DNA of 64,000 nt, from positions 62,001 to 126,000 of the forward strand of contig NZ_LQOM01000028.1 in the NCBI RefSeq assembly GCF_002101595.1. The letters are read 5' to 3'. Each line of letters opens with the position of its first letter. The first letter of the stretch is position 1. A program made the position numbers and the translations under genes. Source of the DNA: Mycobacterium celatum (GTDB lineage Bacteria; Actinomycetota; Actinomycetes; Mycobacteriales; Mycobacteriaceae). Shown here one piece after another: positions 21,475 through 30,920 of this stretch. The notes beneath the pieces are model-generated. The model was not told where the DNA came from and searched no databases. It worked only from the letters and a program-made list of their open reading frames with translations.

Positions 21475-21865
21475 CTTGTGCCCGGCGCAGCACCTCACGG
21501 GCCTGATGGGCATGCAACGCGTCGACCGGACGTGCGTTGCTGATGGCGTCACGGGTGCCGTCGCGGGTGATCGTCAGCGACGGATCCGGGGTAAACAGCC
21601 AGCGCACGATCTCGGTGTCGCGGTAACCGCCGTCGTGCAGCACCATCAGCAGCCCCGGCAGGCTCTTGACCACCTGGCCGGATTCGGTGAAGAAGACCCG
21701 CGGCACCACCACGTCGCCGGCGCGCCGCACCGCCACCAGGTGGCCTTCCCGCAGCTGCTGGTGAACCTTGGTAACCGGCACACCCAGGAGCTTGGCGACG
21801 TCGGGCAGGTCATAGGTGGGTTCGTCGGGATCCAGAACGTCGTCGCCGGCCGGAATACTGCTCAT
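21461..21865 (-). CDS. DNA-binding PknL substrate (Rv2175c homologue)
   Basis: A 134-residue protein with an N-terminal winged-helix/MerR-like segment (TYDLPDVAKLLGVPVTKVHQQLREG) followed by the conserved VRWLFTPDPSLTITRDGTRDA region and VDALHAHQAREVLRRAQAMAY. In M. tuberculosis the homologue is a DNA-binding protein phosphorylated by PknL, and the divergent neighbour here is pknL. ATG at 21865 follows TACACT (21878-21873) by 7 nt, suggesting a leaderless mRNA. Confidence 0.9.
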   Translation of the reverse strand: MSSIPAGDDVLDPDEPTYDLPDVAKLLGVPVTKVHQQLREGHLVAVRRAGDVVVPRVFFTESGQVVKSLPGLLMVLHDGGYRDTEIVRWLFTPDPSLTITRDGTRDAISNARPVDALHAHQAREVLRRAQAMAY

Positions 21866-21872
21866 CGCGCTC

Positions 21873-21878
21873 AGTGTA
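21873..21878 (-). promoter_or_regulatory. -10 box TACACT of the Rv2175c homologue (leaderless)
   Basis: TACACT on the minus strand fits TANNNT and ends 7 nt before the ATG at 21865, the spacing expected if transcription begins at or next to the start codon. Confidence 0.6.
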
Positions 21879-21932
21879 GAGCCGATTCCGCCGCGCTGAG
21901 TGCAGGTTTCGAGCTGAATTCGCGGCGGCGCC

Positions 21933-21938
21933 TACGAT
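21933..21938 (+). promoter_or_regulatory. -10 box TACGAT of pknL (leaderless)
   Basis: TACGAT fits TANNNT and ends 6 nt before the pknL GTG at 21945. With the mirror-image site of the neighbouring gene it makes a compact divergent pair of leaderless promoters within 80 bp. Confidence 0.6.
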
Positions 21939-21944
21939 GAGCCC

Positions 21945-23093
21945 GTGACGGATCCCGTGGTCGGCGCGTTGCTCGACGGGCGCTACCGCGTTGTGGCCAA
22001 GATCGCCACCGGCGGCACCTCGACGGTGTACCGCGGCATCGACGAACGCCTCGACCGGCCGGTCGCGCTGAAGGTGATGGACTCGCGCTACGCCGGCGAC
22101 GGGCAATTCCTCACCCGGTTTCAGCTGGAGGCCCGCAGCGTGGCGCGGCTCAAGCACCCGGGCCTGGTCGCCGTCTACGACCAGGGCCTCGACGCGCGGC
22201 ACCCGTTCCTGGTGATGGAGCTGATCGAGGGCGGCACCCTGCGCGAGCTGCTGGCCGAACGCGGTCCGATGCCGCCGCATGCCGTTGCCGCGGTGCTGCG
22301 CCCGGTGCTGGGCGGGCTGGCTGTCGCGCACCGCGCCGGTCTGGTGCATCGTGACGTCAAGCCCGAGAACGTGCTGATCTCCGACGACGGCGAGGTCAAG
22401 ATCGCCGACTTCGGACTGGTCCGCGCCGTCGCGGCGGCCGGAATCACTTCGGCCAGCGTCATTCTCGGCACCGCCGCCTACCTGTCGCCGGAGCAGGTCC
22501 GCGACGGCAACGCCACCCCGCGCAGCGACGTGTACGCGCTGGGAATCGTGACCTACGAGCTACTGACCGGGCAGACGCCCTTCAGCGGCGACTCAGCGTT
22601 GTCGGTCGCCTATCAACGGCTCGACACCGACGTGCCGCCGCCCAGCGCACGAATCGAGGGTGTACCACGCCAATTCGACGCGTTCGTGGCACGAGCGACG
22701 GCGCGTGACGCGGCCGGCCGATACGCCGACGCACTCGAGATGAGCAGCGTGCTGGACGAGCTCGCCGACGAGCTGAACCTGCCGGAGTTCCGGCTGCCCG
22801 CACCCCGCAACTCGGCGCAGCATCGGTCAGCGGCGGTGTATCGCAGCCGGACCGCGCAGACGACCGGCCAGGTGCGGCACCCGACCCGTCAACTCACCCG
22901 CGACTGGTCGGACGAGCCCGAATACTCCCAAACGCCAGGGCAATTCGCGGGCATCGAGATCAGCGAGTTCGCCTTGGCCCGGCAACACGCCCAGCGCATG
23001 GTGCTGATCTGGATCGCGGTGGTGCTGGCGATCACCGGGATGGTCGCCGCCGCCGCGTGGACGATCGGCAGCAATCTGGCCGGACTGCTCTGA
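21945..23093 (+). CDS. pknL: Serine/threonine-protein kinase PknL
   Basis: Transmembrane Hanks-type kinase. The 382-residue protein has the glycine loop IATGGTSTVYRG, the ATP lysine in VALKVM (about residue 43), catalytic loop HRDVKPEN, DFGLVRA and the activation/P+1 region LGTAAYLSPEQV. A charged juxtamembrane stretch leads to one membrane helix (about residues 352-371, MVLIWIAVVLAITGMVAAAA) with only about ten residues outside, so there is no extracellular sensor domain. Divergent from its known substrate gene. GTG at 21945 is probably leaderless. Confidence 0.95.
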   Translation: MTDPVVGALLDGRYRVVAKIATGGTSTVYRGIDERLDRPVALKVMDSRYAGDGQFLTRFQLEARSVARLKHPGLVAVYDQGLDARHPFLVMELIEGGTLRELLAERGPMPPHAVAAVLRPVLGGLAVAHRAGLVHRDVKPENVLISDDGEVKIADFGLVRAVAAAGITSASVILGTAAYLSPEQVRDGNATPRSDVYALGIVTYELLTGQTPFSGDSALSVAYQRLDTDVPPPSARIEGVPRQFDAFVARATARDAAGRYADALEMSSVLDELADELNLPEFRLPAPRNSAQHRSAAVYRSRTAQTTGQVRHPTRQLTRDWSDEPEYSQTPGQFAGIEISEFALARQHAQRMVLIWIAVVLAITGMVAAAAWTIGSNLAGLL

Positions 23094-23102
23094 CCGCCCT
23101 CC

Positions 23103-23166
23103 CGCGCGAGCGTGCACAGTTGTACGGCATTGCCCGGCGTGTCGCATACAAACACGCACGCCCGCG
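23103..23166. terminator. Large imperfect hairpin between convergent pknL and aroG
   Basis: CGCGCGAGCGTGC at about 23103-23115 pairs, with one mismatch, with GCACGCCCGCG at 23156-23166, and the inner arms (GTTGTA versus TACAAAC) continue the stem. It lies in the 84-bp gap between two convergent stops and has no U-tract on either side, so a bidirectional terminator role is inferred. Confidence 0.5.
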
Positions 23167-23177
23167 ACCAAGCTGTC

Positions 23178-24644
<1,467 letters not shown>

Positions 24645-25139
24645 TCAGCGGCCCGCATCGGCGTCGGCCGTGATCAGCCGGAACCGCCGCAGCTGGTCGC
24701 GGGCGTCGACCAGGGCGTCGTGCACGTCCGAGGGGCGTCGCGGCATCCGGGGGCGTCCGCGCTCCTCCCACAGCTGACGCAGCTCCCGGGTGAACCGGGG
24801 AATCGCCGCCGGCAGCTCCGTCATCGGGCCCCACAACTGACATAACGCCACATGGTCGTAGGCGCCGACCCACGCCCACAGCTCGATCGGCTCGTCGCCG
24901 CCGACACCGAGGAAGCTCTCCAGATCCGAACGGATCCGGGCGCGGGGACGCCACAGCGGCGACGCGGGGGGCGGCAGCTTCGGCAGCACATGGGTGCGCA
25001 CCCAGCTGCCGGCGCGTTCCGGGTCGAATTCGGTGGACACGGCGTAGTACTCGCGGCCGTCCTCGGCGGCCACCCCGATGGAGATCAGGTCGATGGTGCG
25101 GCCGTCCTCGATGAATTCCGTGTCGTAGAAGTACCGCAC
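24645..25139 (-). CDS. DEDD-family 3'-5' exoribonuclease (Rv2179c homologue)
   Basis: A 164-residue RNase T-like exoribonuclease; the M. tuberculosis homologue digests short RNA and defines a small family. Acidic residues are in YFYDTEFIEDG (D and E), WVGAYDHVALCQLWG and DVHDALVDARDQL (His-x4-Asp, the DEDDh arrangement). I chose GTG at 25139 (MRYFYDTEF); the frame extends well upstream but with no family similarity. The stop of the next upstream gene (25151) is 11 nt away. Confidence 0.88.
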   Translation of the reverse strand: MRYFYDTEFIEDGRTIDLISIGVAAEDGREYYAVSTEFDPERAGSWVRTHVLPKLPPPASPLWRPRARIRSDLESFLGVGGDEPIELWAWVGAYDHVALCQLWGPMTELPAAIPRFTRELRQLWEERGRPRMPRRPSDVHDALVDARDQLRRFRLITADADAGR

Positions 25140-25150
25140 GACGCGAAAGC

Positions 25151-26026
25151 CTAACCGCGGCTCCCCGGCACCAGGACGCGCATCGGGCCCGTGGGCGGCG
25201 GCGCGGGATGGACTTCGAGGTCCAGCTGAGCGTCCACGGTGCGCTCGTCGGGAAGGCGCGGCGTACCCGCGATGCTGCTCTGGACCCACAGCTTGGCGCG
25301 TATCACCGGCCGGCGCAGCTGACGTTCCCGCTGCACCGCCCGGCGCATCTTGTCCACCTGATTGGTGTAGCGCCACCGTGCCCACGGCGCGTGCGGACGC
25401 GACAGCCGGATCGCGCCGATGACCAGCAGCACCACGAAGAACATGCCGATCAGACCGGTCCACACCTTGCCTTTGAGCAGCACCACGATCGCCAGCGGTG
25501 GTGTCAGCACCAACCCCAGGATCACCGCGGCGTGCAGCAGCGGTGAGTGGGTGTCCTGCCACAAGGACAGGAAGAACATCATCGGGTGCAAACCCAGGAC
25601 CAGCAGCCCGCCGACCGCGACCGCGGCGAAGACCGCGTCCACCGAGGTGCGCCCGTCCTCCTCCCAGTAGACGTCCTGCAGGTGCAGGATCAACGCGTAC
25701 TCGTCGAGCACCAGGGCCGCGCCGATGCCGAAAAAGGTTGCTGCCGTTGTTAATTCGGCTTGATTGCCCTCAAGCGCCAAGGTCACCAGGGTCACCCCGG
25801 AGAGCATCACCAGGACCACCCCGATGACCACGTGATGAATGTGCATCGACCCGATGTGAATGTTGCGCGGCTCCCACCATTTCGGCGGTACGCCACGGTC
25901 GGCGCGGTGACGGATGTAGCGCACGAACGTGCGCGTCACGAAGAACGTCAGGATGAACGCGACCAGACAGCACAGCAGCGGCAATCGCCCGCGGTCGATG
26001 ATGTCATGCCGCAACCAGTCGAGCAC
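25151..26026 (-). CDS. Polytopic membrane protein (Rv2180c homologue)
   Basis: Membrane protein of unknown function, 291 residues from GTG at 26026 (MLDWLRHDIIDRGR). It has a first helix at LPLLCCLVAFILTFFV, a cluster of histidines in NIHIGSMHIHHVVIGVVLVM that looks suited to metal or heme binding, and further helices in FFGIGAALVLDEYALILHLQDVYW and the C-terminal half, ending in a Pro-rich cytosolic tail. The start is uncertain: codons for TFFK lie just upstream, without a start codon. Divergent from the Rv2181 mannosyltransferase. Confidence 0.8.
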   Translation of the reverse strand: MLDWLRHDIIDRGRLPLLCCLVAFILTFFVTRTFVRYIRHRADRGVPPKWWEPRNIHIGSMHIHHVVIGVVLVMLSGVTLVTLALEGNQAELTTAATFFGIGAALVLDEYALILHLQDVYWEEDGRTSVDAVFAAVAVGGLLVLGLHPMMFFLSLWQDTHSPLLHAAVILGLVLTPPLAIVVLLKGKVWTGLIGMFFVVLLVIGAIRLSRPHAPWARWRYTNQVDKMRRAVQRERQLRRPVIRAKLWVQSSIAGTPRLPDERTVDAQLDLEVHPAPPPTGPMRVLVPGSRG

Positions 26027-26094
26027 CTTAAAAAAAGTACGCCCACTTCGCACGCATCGGCCGTTGCAATACCGCGTGGCGCCAATGTCACCGA

Positions 26095-26100
26095 TAGGCT
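26095..26100 (+). promoter_or_regulatory. -10 box TAGGCT of the Rv2181 homologue
   Basis: TAGGCT fits TANNNT and ends 9 nt before the ATG at 26110, so the transcript would have at most a few leader bases. Confidence 0.5.
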
Positions 26101-26109
26101 GTCTGCGAC

Positions 26110-27408
26110 ATGAGTAGACGGCAGTCGCCCGACCTGGGCAGCATGCGCGGGCGGGTTGCCGGTAGGCAGGTCGCCGTCTGGGCGTTGCTGCTGCTGATCG
26201 CCGCAGCGGCGTTCGGCTACGCGGGCTGGCAGTTGATCTGGCACGCGCAGTACCGCATCGACATCGACGTCTATCGGATGGGTGGTCAGGCCTGGCTGGA
26301 CGGCCGTCCCCTTTATGCCGGCGACGCAAAGTTCCACACGCCGATCGGCCTGGACCTGCCGTTCACCTATCCCCCGCTGGCTGCCATCGCGTTCTGCCCG
26401 TTCGCCTGGCTGGGGCTGCCGGCCGCCAGCGTCGCGATCACGCTGACGACGCTGGCGCTCTTGATCACCTCGATGATGATCGTGCTGACCCGCCTCGACG
26501 TGTGGGACACCTCGCGGGTGGCGCCCGGGCCGGCCTGGCTGCGCCGATGCTGGCTGGCCGTGGTCATCGTGGCGGTGTCGGCGACGTGGCTGGAGCCGAT
26601 CAGGTCGAACTTCGCGTTCGGGCAGATCAACGTCGTGCTGATGACCCTGGTAATCGCCGATTGCCTGCCGCGTCGGACCCCGTGGCCGCGCGGGCTGATG
26701 CTGGGGCTGGGCATCGCGCTGAAGCTCACGCCGGCAGTCTTCTTGCTGTATTTCCTGCTGCGCCGCGACGGCCGCGCCGCGCTGACCGCGCTTGCGTCGT
26801 TCATGGTCGCTACCCTGGCCGCGTTTGCGCTGGCCTGGCGCGACTCGTGGGAGTACTGGACGGACACCGTGGGCAAGACCGACCGCATCGGCGCCGCCTC
26901 GCTGAACACCAACCAGAACGTCGCGGGCGCGTTGGCCCGGCTGGGGCTCGGTGAGCACGAACGCTTCCCGTTCTGGGTGGCCGCGTGCCTGCTCGTGTTG
27001 GCATTGACGGTCTGGGCGGCGCGGCGGGTGCTGGCGGCGGGCGAACCGACTCTCGCGGTGATCTGTATTGCCTTGTTCGGGCTGGTGGTTTCGCCGGTGT
27101 CGTGGTCGCACCACTGGGTGTGGATGCTGCCGGCGGTATTGGTGACGGGCGCGCTGGCATGGCGGCGCCGCAGGCCCGCGCTGGCACTCGTCAGCGCGGC
27201 CGGGGTGGCGGTGATGGTGTGGACGCCGATCGACCTGATGCCCAAACACCACGAGACGACGGCGGCCGGGTGGCGCCAGCTCGTCGGGGCGTCTTATGTG
27301 TGGTGGGCGCTGGCGACCATCCTCACGGCCGGGGTGGCCGTCGCGGCGCGCACGGCGCCGCGGGAATCGACCGTTCCCGAGCCGGCAGCGGTCTCCGCAG
27401 TCGGCTGA
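26110..27408 (+). CDS. Alpha-(1->2)-mannosyltransferase, GT-C/GT87 type (Rv2181 homologue)
   Basis: Adds alpha-(1->2) mannose branches and caps to lipomannan and lipoarabinomannan from polyprenyl-phosphomannose. The 432-residue polytopic protein has an early helix (about residues 22-42), the acidic GT-C motif in [18 protein letters not shown] on the first outer loop, and conserved [22 protein letters not shown] and [11 protein letters not shown] segments. It ends 6 nt from the convergent acyltransferase gene. Confidence 0.9.
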   Translation: MSRRQSPDLGSMRGRVAGRQVAVWALLLLIAAAAFGYAGWQLIWHAQYRIDIDVYRMGGQAWLDGRPLYAGDAKFHTPIGLDLPFTYPPLAAIAFCPFAWLGLPAASVAITLTTLALLITSMMIVLTRLDVWDTSRVAPGPAWLRRCWLAVVIVAVSATWLEPIRSNFAFGQINVVLMTLVIADCLPRRTPWPRGLMLGLGIALKLTPAVFLLYFLLRRDGRAALTALASFMVATLAAFALAWRDSWEYWTDTVGKTDRIGAASLNTNQNVAGALARLGLGEHERFPFWVAACLLVLALTVWAARRVLAAGEPTLAVICIALFGLVVSPVSWSHHWVWMLPAVLVTGALAWRRRRPALALVSAAGVAVMVWTPIDLMPKHHETTAAGWRQLVGASYVWWALATILTAGVAVAARTAPRESTVPEPAAVSAVG

Positions 27409-27414
27409 CGGGCC

Positions 27415-28146
27415 TTAGCCGGCGGCGGTCTCCGGGATGCGTGCCGGCGGTTCGCTCGCCGGCACCGATCCGTTACCGCGGTCCTTGACGGTGGCCGCGT
27501 AGATGTCGACGTATTCCTGACCTGAGAGCCGCATCAGCTCGTAGATCACCTCGTCGGTAACGGCCCGCTCGATGAAGCGGTTGCCGGCCAACCCCTCGAA
27601 CCGGGAGAACTCCATCGGCTTGCCGAACCGCACGGTGACCCGGCCGAACCGCCACATCTTGCTGCCCGGGGGATTGACCTTGTTGGTGCCGATCATCGCC
27701 ACCGGGATCACCGGTACGCCGGTGTGCAGCGCCAACCGGGCCAGCCCGGTCTTGCCTTTGTATAGCCGCCCGTCGGGTGAGCGGGTGCCCTCGGGGTACA
27801 TGCCGAGCAGCTTGCCCTCCTTGAGCAACCGCTCGGCGGTTCGCAATGCCGCATCCGCGGTGTCGGCGTCGGTGCGGTCGATCGGGACCTGACCGGTGGT
27901 GCTGTAGAACCAGCGCAGGAACCATCCCTTCAGGCCGGTACCGGTGAAGTATTCCGCCTTGGCCAGGAAGGTGATGCGGCGTCGCACCACCAGCGGCAGG
28001 TAGAAGCTGTCGGCGACCGCGAGGTGGTTACTCGCCAGGATCGCCGGCCCGGATTGCGGGATGTTTTCCAGTCCTTCGACTTTCGGCCGTCCCAGCAGGG
28101 CAAGCAGCGGGCCCATGAAGATGTACTTGAAAAGCCAGTACCACAT
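27415..28146 (-). CDS. 1-acyl-sn-glycerol-3-phosphate acyltransferase family protein (Rv2182c homologue)
   Basis: PlsC-family acyltransferase of phospholipid synthesis at the membrane, 243 residues. It has catalytic motif I NHLAVAD (HX4D), motif II around GQVPIDRTD, motif III EGTRSPDG and motif IV VPVIPVAMIG. I chose ATG at 28146 (MWYWLFKYIFMGP) with GGGAGGGG immediately upstream; a longer frame from 28164 is less likely. A TACTAT element at 28179-28174 may be its -10 box. Confidence 0.92.
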   Translation of the reverse strand: MWYWLFKYIFMGPLLALLGRPKVEGLENIPQSGPAILASNHLAVADSFYLPLVVRRRITFLAKAEYFTGTGLKGWFLRWFYSTTGQVPIDRTDADTADAALRTAERLLKEGKLLGMYPEGTRSPDGRLYKGKTGLARLALHTGVPVIPVAMIGTNKVNPPGSKMWRFGRVTVRFGKPMEFSRFEGLAGNRFIERAVTDEVIYELMRLSGQEYVDIYAATVKDRGNGSVPASEPPARIPETAAG

Positions 28147-28173
28147 GGCCCCTCCCTCTCTCACCCGCGCCGG

Positions 28174-28179
28174 ATAGTA
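28174..28179 (-). promoter_or_regulatory. -10 box TACTAT upstream of the acyltransferase gene
   Basis: TACTAT on the minus strand fits TANNNT, and transcription about 7 nt on would leave a roughly 20-nt leader that contains the GGGAGGGG ribosome site. Confidence 0.45.
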
Positions 28180-28248
28180 TTCTGCGCCAACTGTACCGAT
28201 CGAGTGTGGATGCGACTACAGCACGCGGCGCCCGGCTTCGGATCGCCG

Positions 28249-28629
28249 CTACTCCTCGACGGTGATCGTGATGGGCTCGTAGCGGCTCTTCGCGCCAGCT
28301 TCAGGAGCAGGCTCGGCGACGCCGCCGCCGGGCGGCCCTTCCGGCGGCGGGGGGGTCATCGATCCGTCGACCTCGGCGATGATGGCGCGGATGACCGCCA
28401 GCAGTGCGACGCTGTGCTCGGCGATGACCGTCAGCAGTGGGTGCTGTTCGCCGGCGGCCAGCGCGGCCAGCGCACAGACCGGACACCACACCTGTTGGCA
28501 TTTGCCGGTTCCCGGACCGCCACCCGACGCGCGCATCGCCGCCGCGCGCACCGCCGGGTCGATTCCGTCCAGGATGGTCTGCGCCAGTTTCCGCAATTCC
28601 GGACCGATGTCGGGGTGCACGCCACTCAC
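28249..28629 (-). CDS. Conserved CxxC protein (Rv2183c homologue)
   Basis: Function unknown; 126 residues. The middle has three cysteines in KCQQVWCPVCALAAL, with a CPVC pair that could bind metal or be redox active, followed by an amphipathic helix (AEHSVALLAVIRAIIAEV) and a Pro/Gly-rich tail. I chose GTG at 28629, whose GTGA overlaps the stop of the ArsA-like gene; GTG at 28638 is also in frame. The coupling suggests that it acts with the ATPase. Confidence 0.75.
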   Translation of the reverse strand: MSGVHPDIGPELRKLAQTILDGIDPAVRAAAMRASGGGPGTGKCQQVWCPVCALAALAAGEQHPLLTVIAEHSVALLAVIRAIIAEVDGSMTPPPPEGPPGGGVAEPAPEAGAKSRYEPITITVEE

Positions 28630-29897
28630 GCCGGCCACACCTCCGGATTGGGTCGAAAACGCACCGTCAGCTCACTACCTCGAAGATGGGCGTCCAGCAC
28701 CGTGCACCGCCGCAGTACGGACGCCAACCGAACTCGGCGCCGCATGCCGCCGGCGCGGATGATCAGGTCGTCGTCGACCCGGCCCAGGCTCAGCGCGCCG
28801 GAATCGACTTGCGGCAACTCTAGCCGCAATCGGTACACCGACTGCAGCCCTGATCCCGATTCGAGGTCCACGATGGGACGCAGCGGTCCCGGCGGCGGCG
28901 ATCCGTCGCGACGACGGGCGCTGTCGAGCAGCTCGGCCAGCGCCTTGGGGCCGATCGGCTCGCCCGCCAGGTGCGGGGTGAGTACCAGCGCCACGTCGCC
29001 GATCGCGGCGTCCAGCTCGTCCAGCACGGCACGCTGCTCACCAATGCGCTCGGCGTACCAGTCGAACGCCGGATGGTCGGGCAGGTTGCGGTATTCATAT
29101 GAATCGTCTTGCACCAGAACCTGATTGACGATCAACTCCTCCACCCGTACGCCCATCAGCGCCAACGAGCCCAGTGTGCGGACCGCCTCGGCGGCCACCA
29201 CCCGCTCGGCGGTCAGCACCAGATGCGCGCCGACCAGCGCAGGGTCGGTGAGCAGGGCCGAGAGCCGCTCGACGCTGGCGCTGATGCGTTCCAGGAGTTC
29301 CACCACCGCCACCGAGCGGTCGTCGGCGGCGCCGGACAGTCGGCGGTGGCGCGGCCACGCGCGCTCCACGTACAGCGCGAAGGTGGCCGGCAGCGTCAGC
29401 ATCCGCAACGCGTCGGCGGTGGACGCACAGTCGACGACGACGTGGTCCCACCTCCGGGCCGCGGCCAGCTCACCGACCTCGTGCAGGCCGAGGACTTCCT
29501 GGATGCCAGGTAGCGCCGAGAGTTCTTCGGGCGCAACGCTATCCAGCTCCGACTCGGGAAAACGCCCGCCCAGCGCGTCGACGACGTCACGCCAGCGAGC
29601 CTCCAGCAGCGCCAGGGTGTCCAGCGCCAGCGCGTCCAAGAACCCACCGCCGGTGTCGGCTCCGCCGGTCTCAAGGTCGGCGAGCACGCGGACCGGGTCG
29701 CGCCGGCCGGTCGGCGGAACCGCGACGCCCAGCACGTCGCCAAGCGAATGCGCCTGATCGGTGGACACCACGAGCACCCGCTGGCCGGCGCGCGCGTCGG
29801 CAACGGCCGTGGCGGCCGCCAGGGTGGACTTTCCTACCCCGCCCTTGCCGACGAAGAGACTGATCCGGGCCAGGACGGGCGTTGCCGACTCACTCAG
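28626..29897 (-). CDS. ArsA/GET3-like ATPase (Rv2184c homologue); probable CTG start
   Basis: Deviant-Walker P-loop ATPase of the ArsA/GET3 type; role in mycobacteria unknown. The Walker A GKGGVGKST and signature LVVSTDQAHSLGD are both present, but Walker A lies before the first ATG/GTG/TTG (GTG at 29777, 383 residues). An in-frame TGA is only five codons upstream of CTG at 29897, so if the P-loop is translated the start must be CTG at 29897 (LSESATPVLARISLF, 423 residues), CTG at 29873, or another non-standard codon. It overlaps the SRPBCC gene before it and the CxxC gene after it. Confidence 0.87.
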   Translation of the reverse strand: MSESATPVLARISLFVGKGGVGKSTLAAATAVADARAGQRVLVVSTDQAHSLGDVLGVAVPPTGRRDPVRVLADLETGGADTGGGFLDALALDTLALLEARWRDVVDALGGRFPESELDSVAPEELSALPGIQEVLGLHEVGELAAARRWDHVVVDCASTADALRMLTLPATFALYVERAWPRHRRLSGAADDRSVAVVELLERISASVERLSALLTDPALVGAHLVLTAERVVAAEAVRTLGSLALMGVRVEELIVNQVLVQDDSYEYRNLPDHPAFDWYAERIGEQRAVLDELDAAIGDVALVLTPHLAGEPIGPKALAELLDSARRRDGSPPPGPLRPIVDLESGSGLQSVYRLRLELPQVDSGALSLGRVDDDLIIRAGGMRRRVRLASVLRRCTVLDAHLRGSELTVRFRPNPEVWPA

Positions 29898-30327
29898 CCT
29901 CGACTCGTTTCTTCAGATCCTTCAACGCGGTGTCGGTCAGCCTGCGCTCGGCCTTGCGCTTGAGCAACCCGATCATCGGAATAGCCAGGTCGACTGTGAG
30001 CTCGTAAGTCACGTCGGTGCCAGACCCCTTGGGCGACAACAAGTATGCGCCCTCGAGGGAACGCAATATCGAGCTGGAAACCAGTGACCAGCGTACCGAA
30101 CCGCGGTCTTTCGGCCAGTCGTAGGAGAACACCAGGGTGTCCTTGAGCACCGCGGTGTCCAGCACCATGCGCGCGACTTTCGGGTAGCCGTCGGCGTCGG
30201 CCTCCAAGACTTCGGCCTCCTTGTACTCAGAGACCCACTCCGGATAGGAACCGATGTCGGCGATCACGTCCATCACGGTGCTGGGGTCGGCATCGATGTA
30301 GATCGTCTGCGCCGTCTTCTCCGCCAC
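29890..30327 (-). CDS. SRPBCC/START-like domain protein (Rv2185c, TB16.3 homologue)
   Basis: A 145-residue single-domain protein of the START/polyketide-cyclase fold, which forms a hydrophobic ligand cavity. It begins MAEKTAQTIYIDADPSTVMDVIADIGSYPEWV, characteristic of the fold, and ends LKRKAERRLTDTALKDLKKRVEAE. The start is GTG at 30327, preceded by a GGGAGAGGGAAG stretch; the frame runs on upstream without similarity. The end overlaps the ATPase gene. Ligand unknown; lipid binding is plausible. Confidence 0.88.
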   Translation of the reverse strand: MAEKTAQTIYIDADPSTVMDVIADIGSYPEWVSEYKEAEVLEADADGYPKVARMVLDTAVLKDTLVFSYDWPKDRGSVRWSLVSSSILRSLEGAYLLSPKGSGTDVTYELTVDLAIPMIGLLKRKAERRLTDTALKDLKKRVEAE

Positions 30328-30340
30328 CTGGCTGCTTCCC

Positions 30341-30370
30341 TCTCCCCCGCAAGCGGGTGCTACCCCCAGT
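30341..30370. repeat. GC-rich palindromic element upstream of the TB16.3 homologue
   Basis: CCCCGCAAGCGGG followed by TGCTACCCCCAG forms a tight hairpin just upstream of the ribosome site of the SRPBCC gene. The TACCCCCAG end also occurs at 3712-3720 inside ftsW, which suggests a dispersed element. Confidence 0.45.
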
Positions 30371-30413
30371 GTCTTTCGCAGAAACGGTACTCCCCGCGCC
30401 GGTCCGACCGGGG

Positions 30414-30803
30414 TCAAGCCACTGGCGCGACCCCGACGGGACGTGACCGCTCCAGCGTCGCCTTCACTTCGAACGCCATATTCTTGCCCGCAACCCGGCG
30501 GCGGTGGGTCATTCGGGCGAGGTTCATCCGGGCCAGCTGCCAGGCCGCCGCACCGGAGGGCTCGGCGTGCAGGAAGTAGTGCAGCAGCACCCCGTCCAGC
30601 ACCGGTTCGAGCCAGATCTCCATTGTGCCGGTGAGCGGTCCGGTCACCGCCCAGCGGATTCCTTTCTCGGCGCGGTCTTCGACGACTTCGAGCCGCAGAT
30701 CGGGCCACCACCGCCGCCAACTGGCCCGGTCGGCAACCGCCGCCCCGACCCGGGCGGCGTCGGCGGCGACAAACGTCTCGTCGGCGACTTGAATGCTGTG
30801 CAC
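30414..30803 (-). CDS. SRPBCC-fold protein (Rv2186c homologue)
   Basis: A 129-residue protein, the same length as its M. tuberculosis homologue, with a pattern of the polyketide-cyclase/SRPBCC fold: FVAADAARVGAAVADRASWRRWWPDL near the start and MEIWLEPVLDGVLLHYFLHAEP in the middle, then a basic helix. I chose GTG at 30803 (MHSIQVADETF); the frame extends further up to 30866. It is the second SRPBCC protein in this minus-strand group and opens it, divergent from fadD15. Confidence 0.85.
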   Translation of the reverse strand: MHSIQVADETFVAADAARVGAAVADRASWRRWWPDLRLEVVEDRAEKGIRWAVTGPLTGTMEIWLEPVLDGVLLHYFLHAEPSGAAAWQLARMNLARMTHRRRVAGKNMAFEVKATLERSRPVGVAPVA

Positions 30804-30920
30804 GGCGCTAGCTTCACATATCTCTGACGGCGCCGGATACCGCGGTCCGGGAGTGAACAGCATCACGTCCGGACTAGGCTGGACTGCACTTTGCCGCCTA
30901 CATCAAGCGAGGTCACAAGA

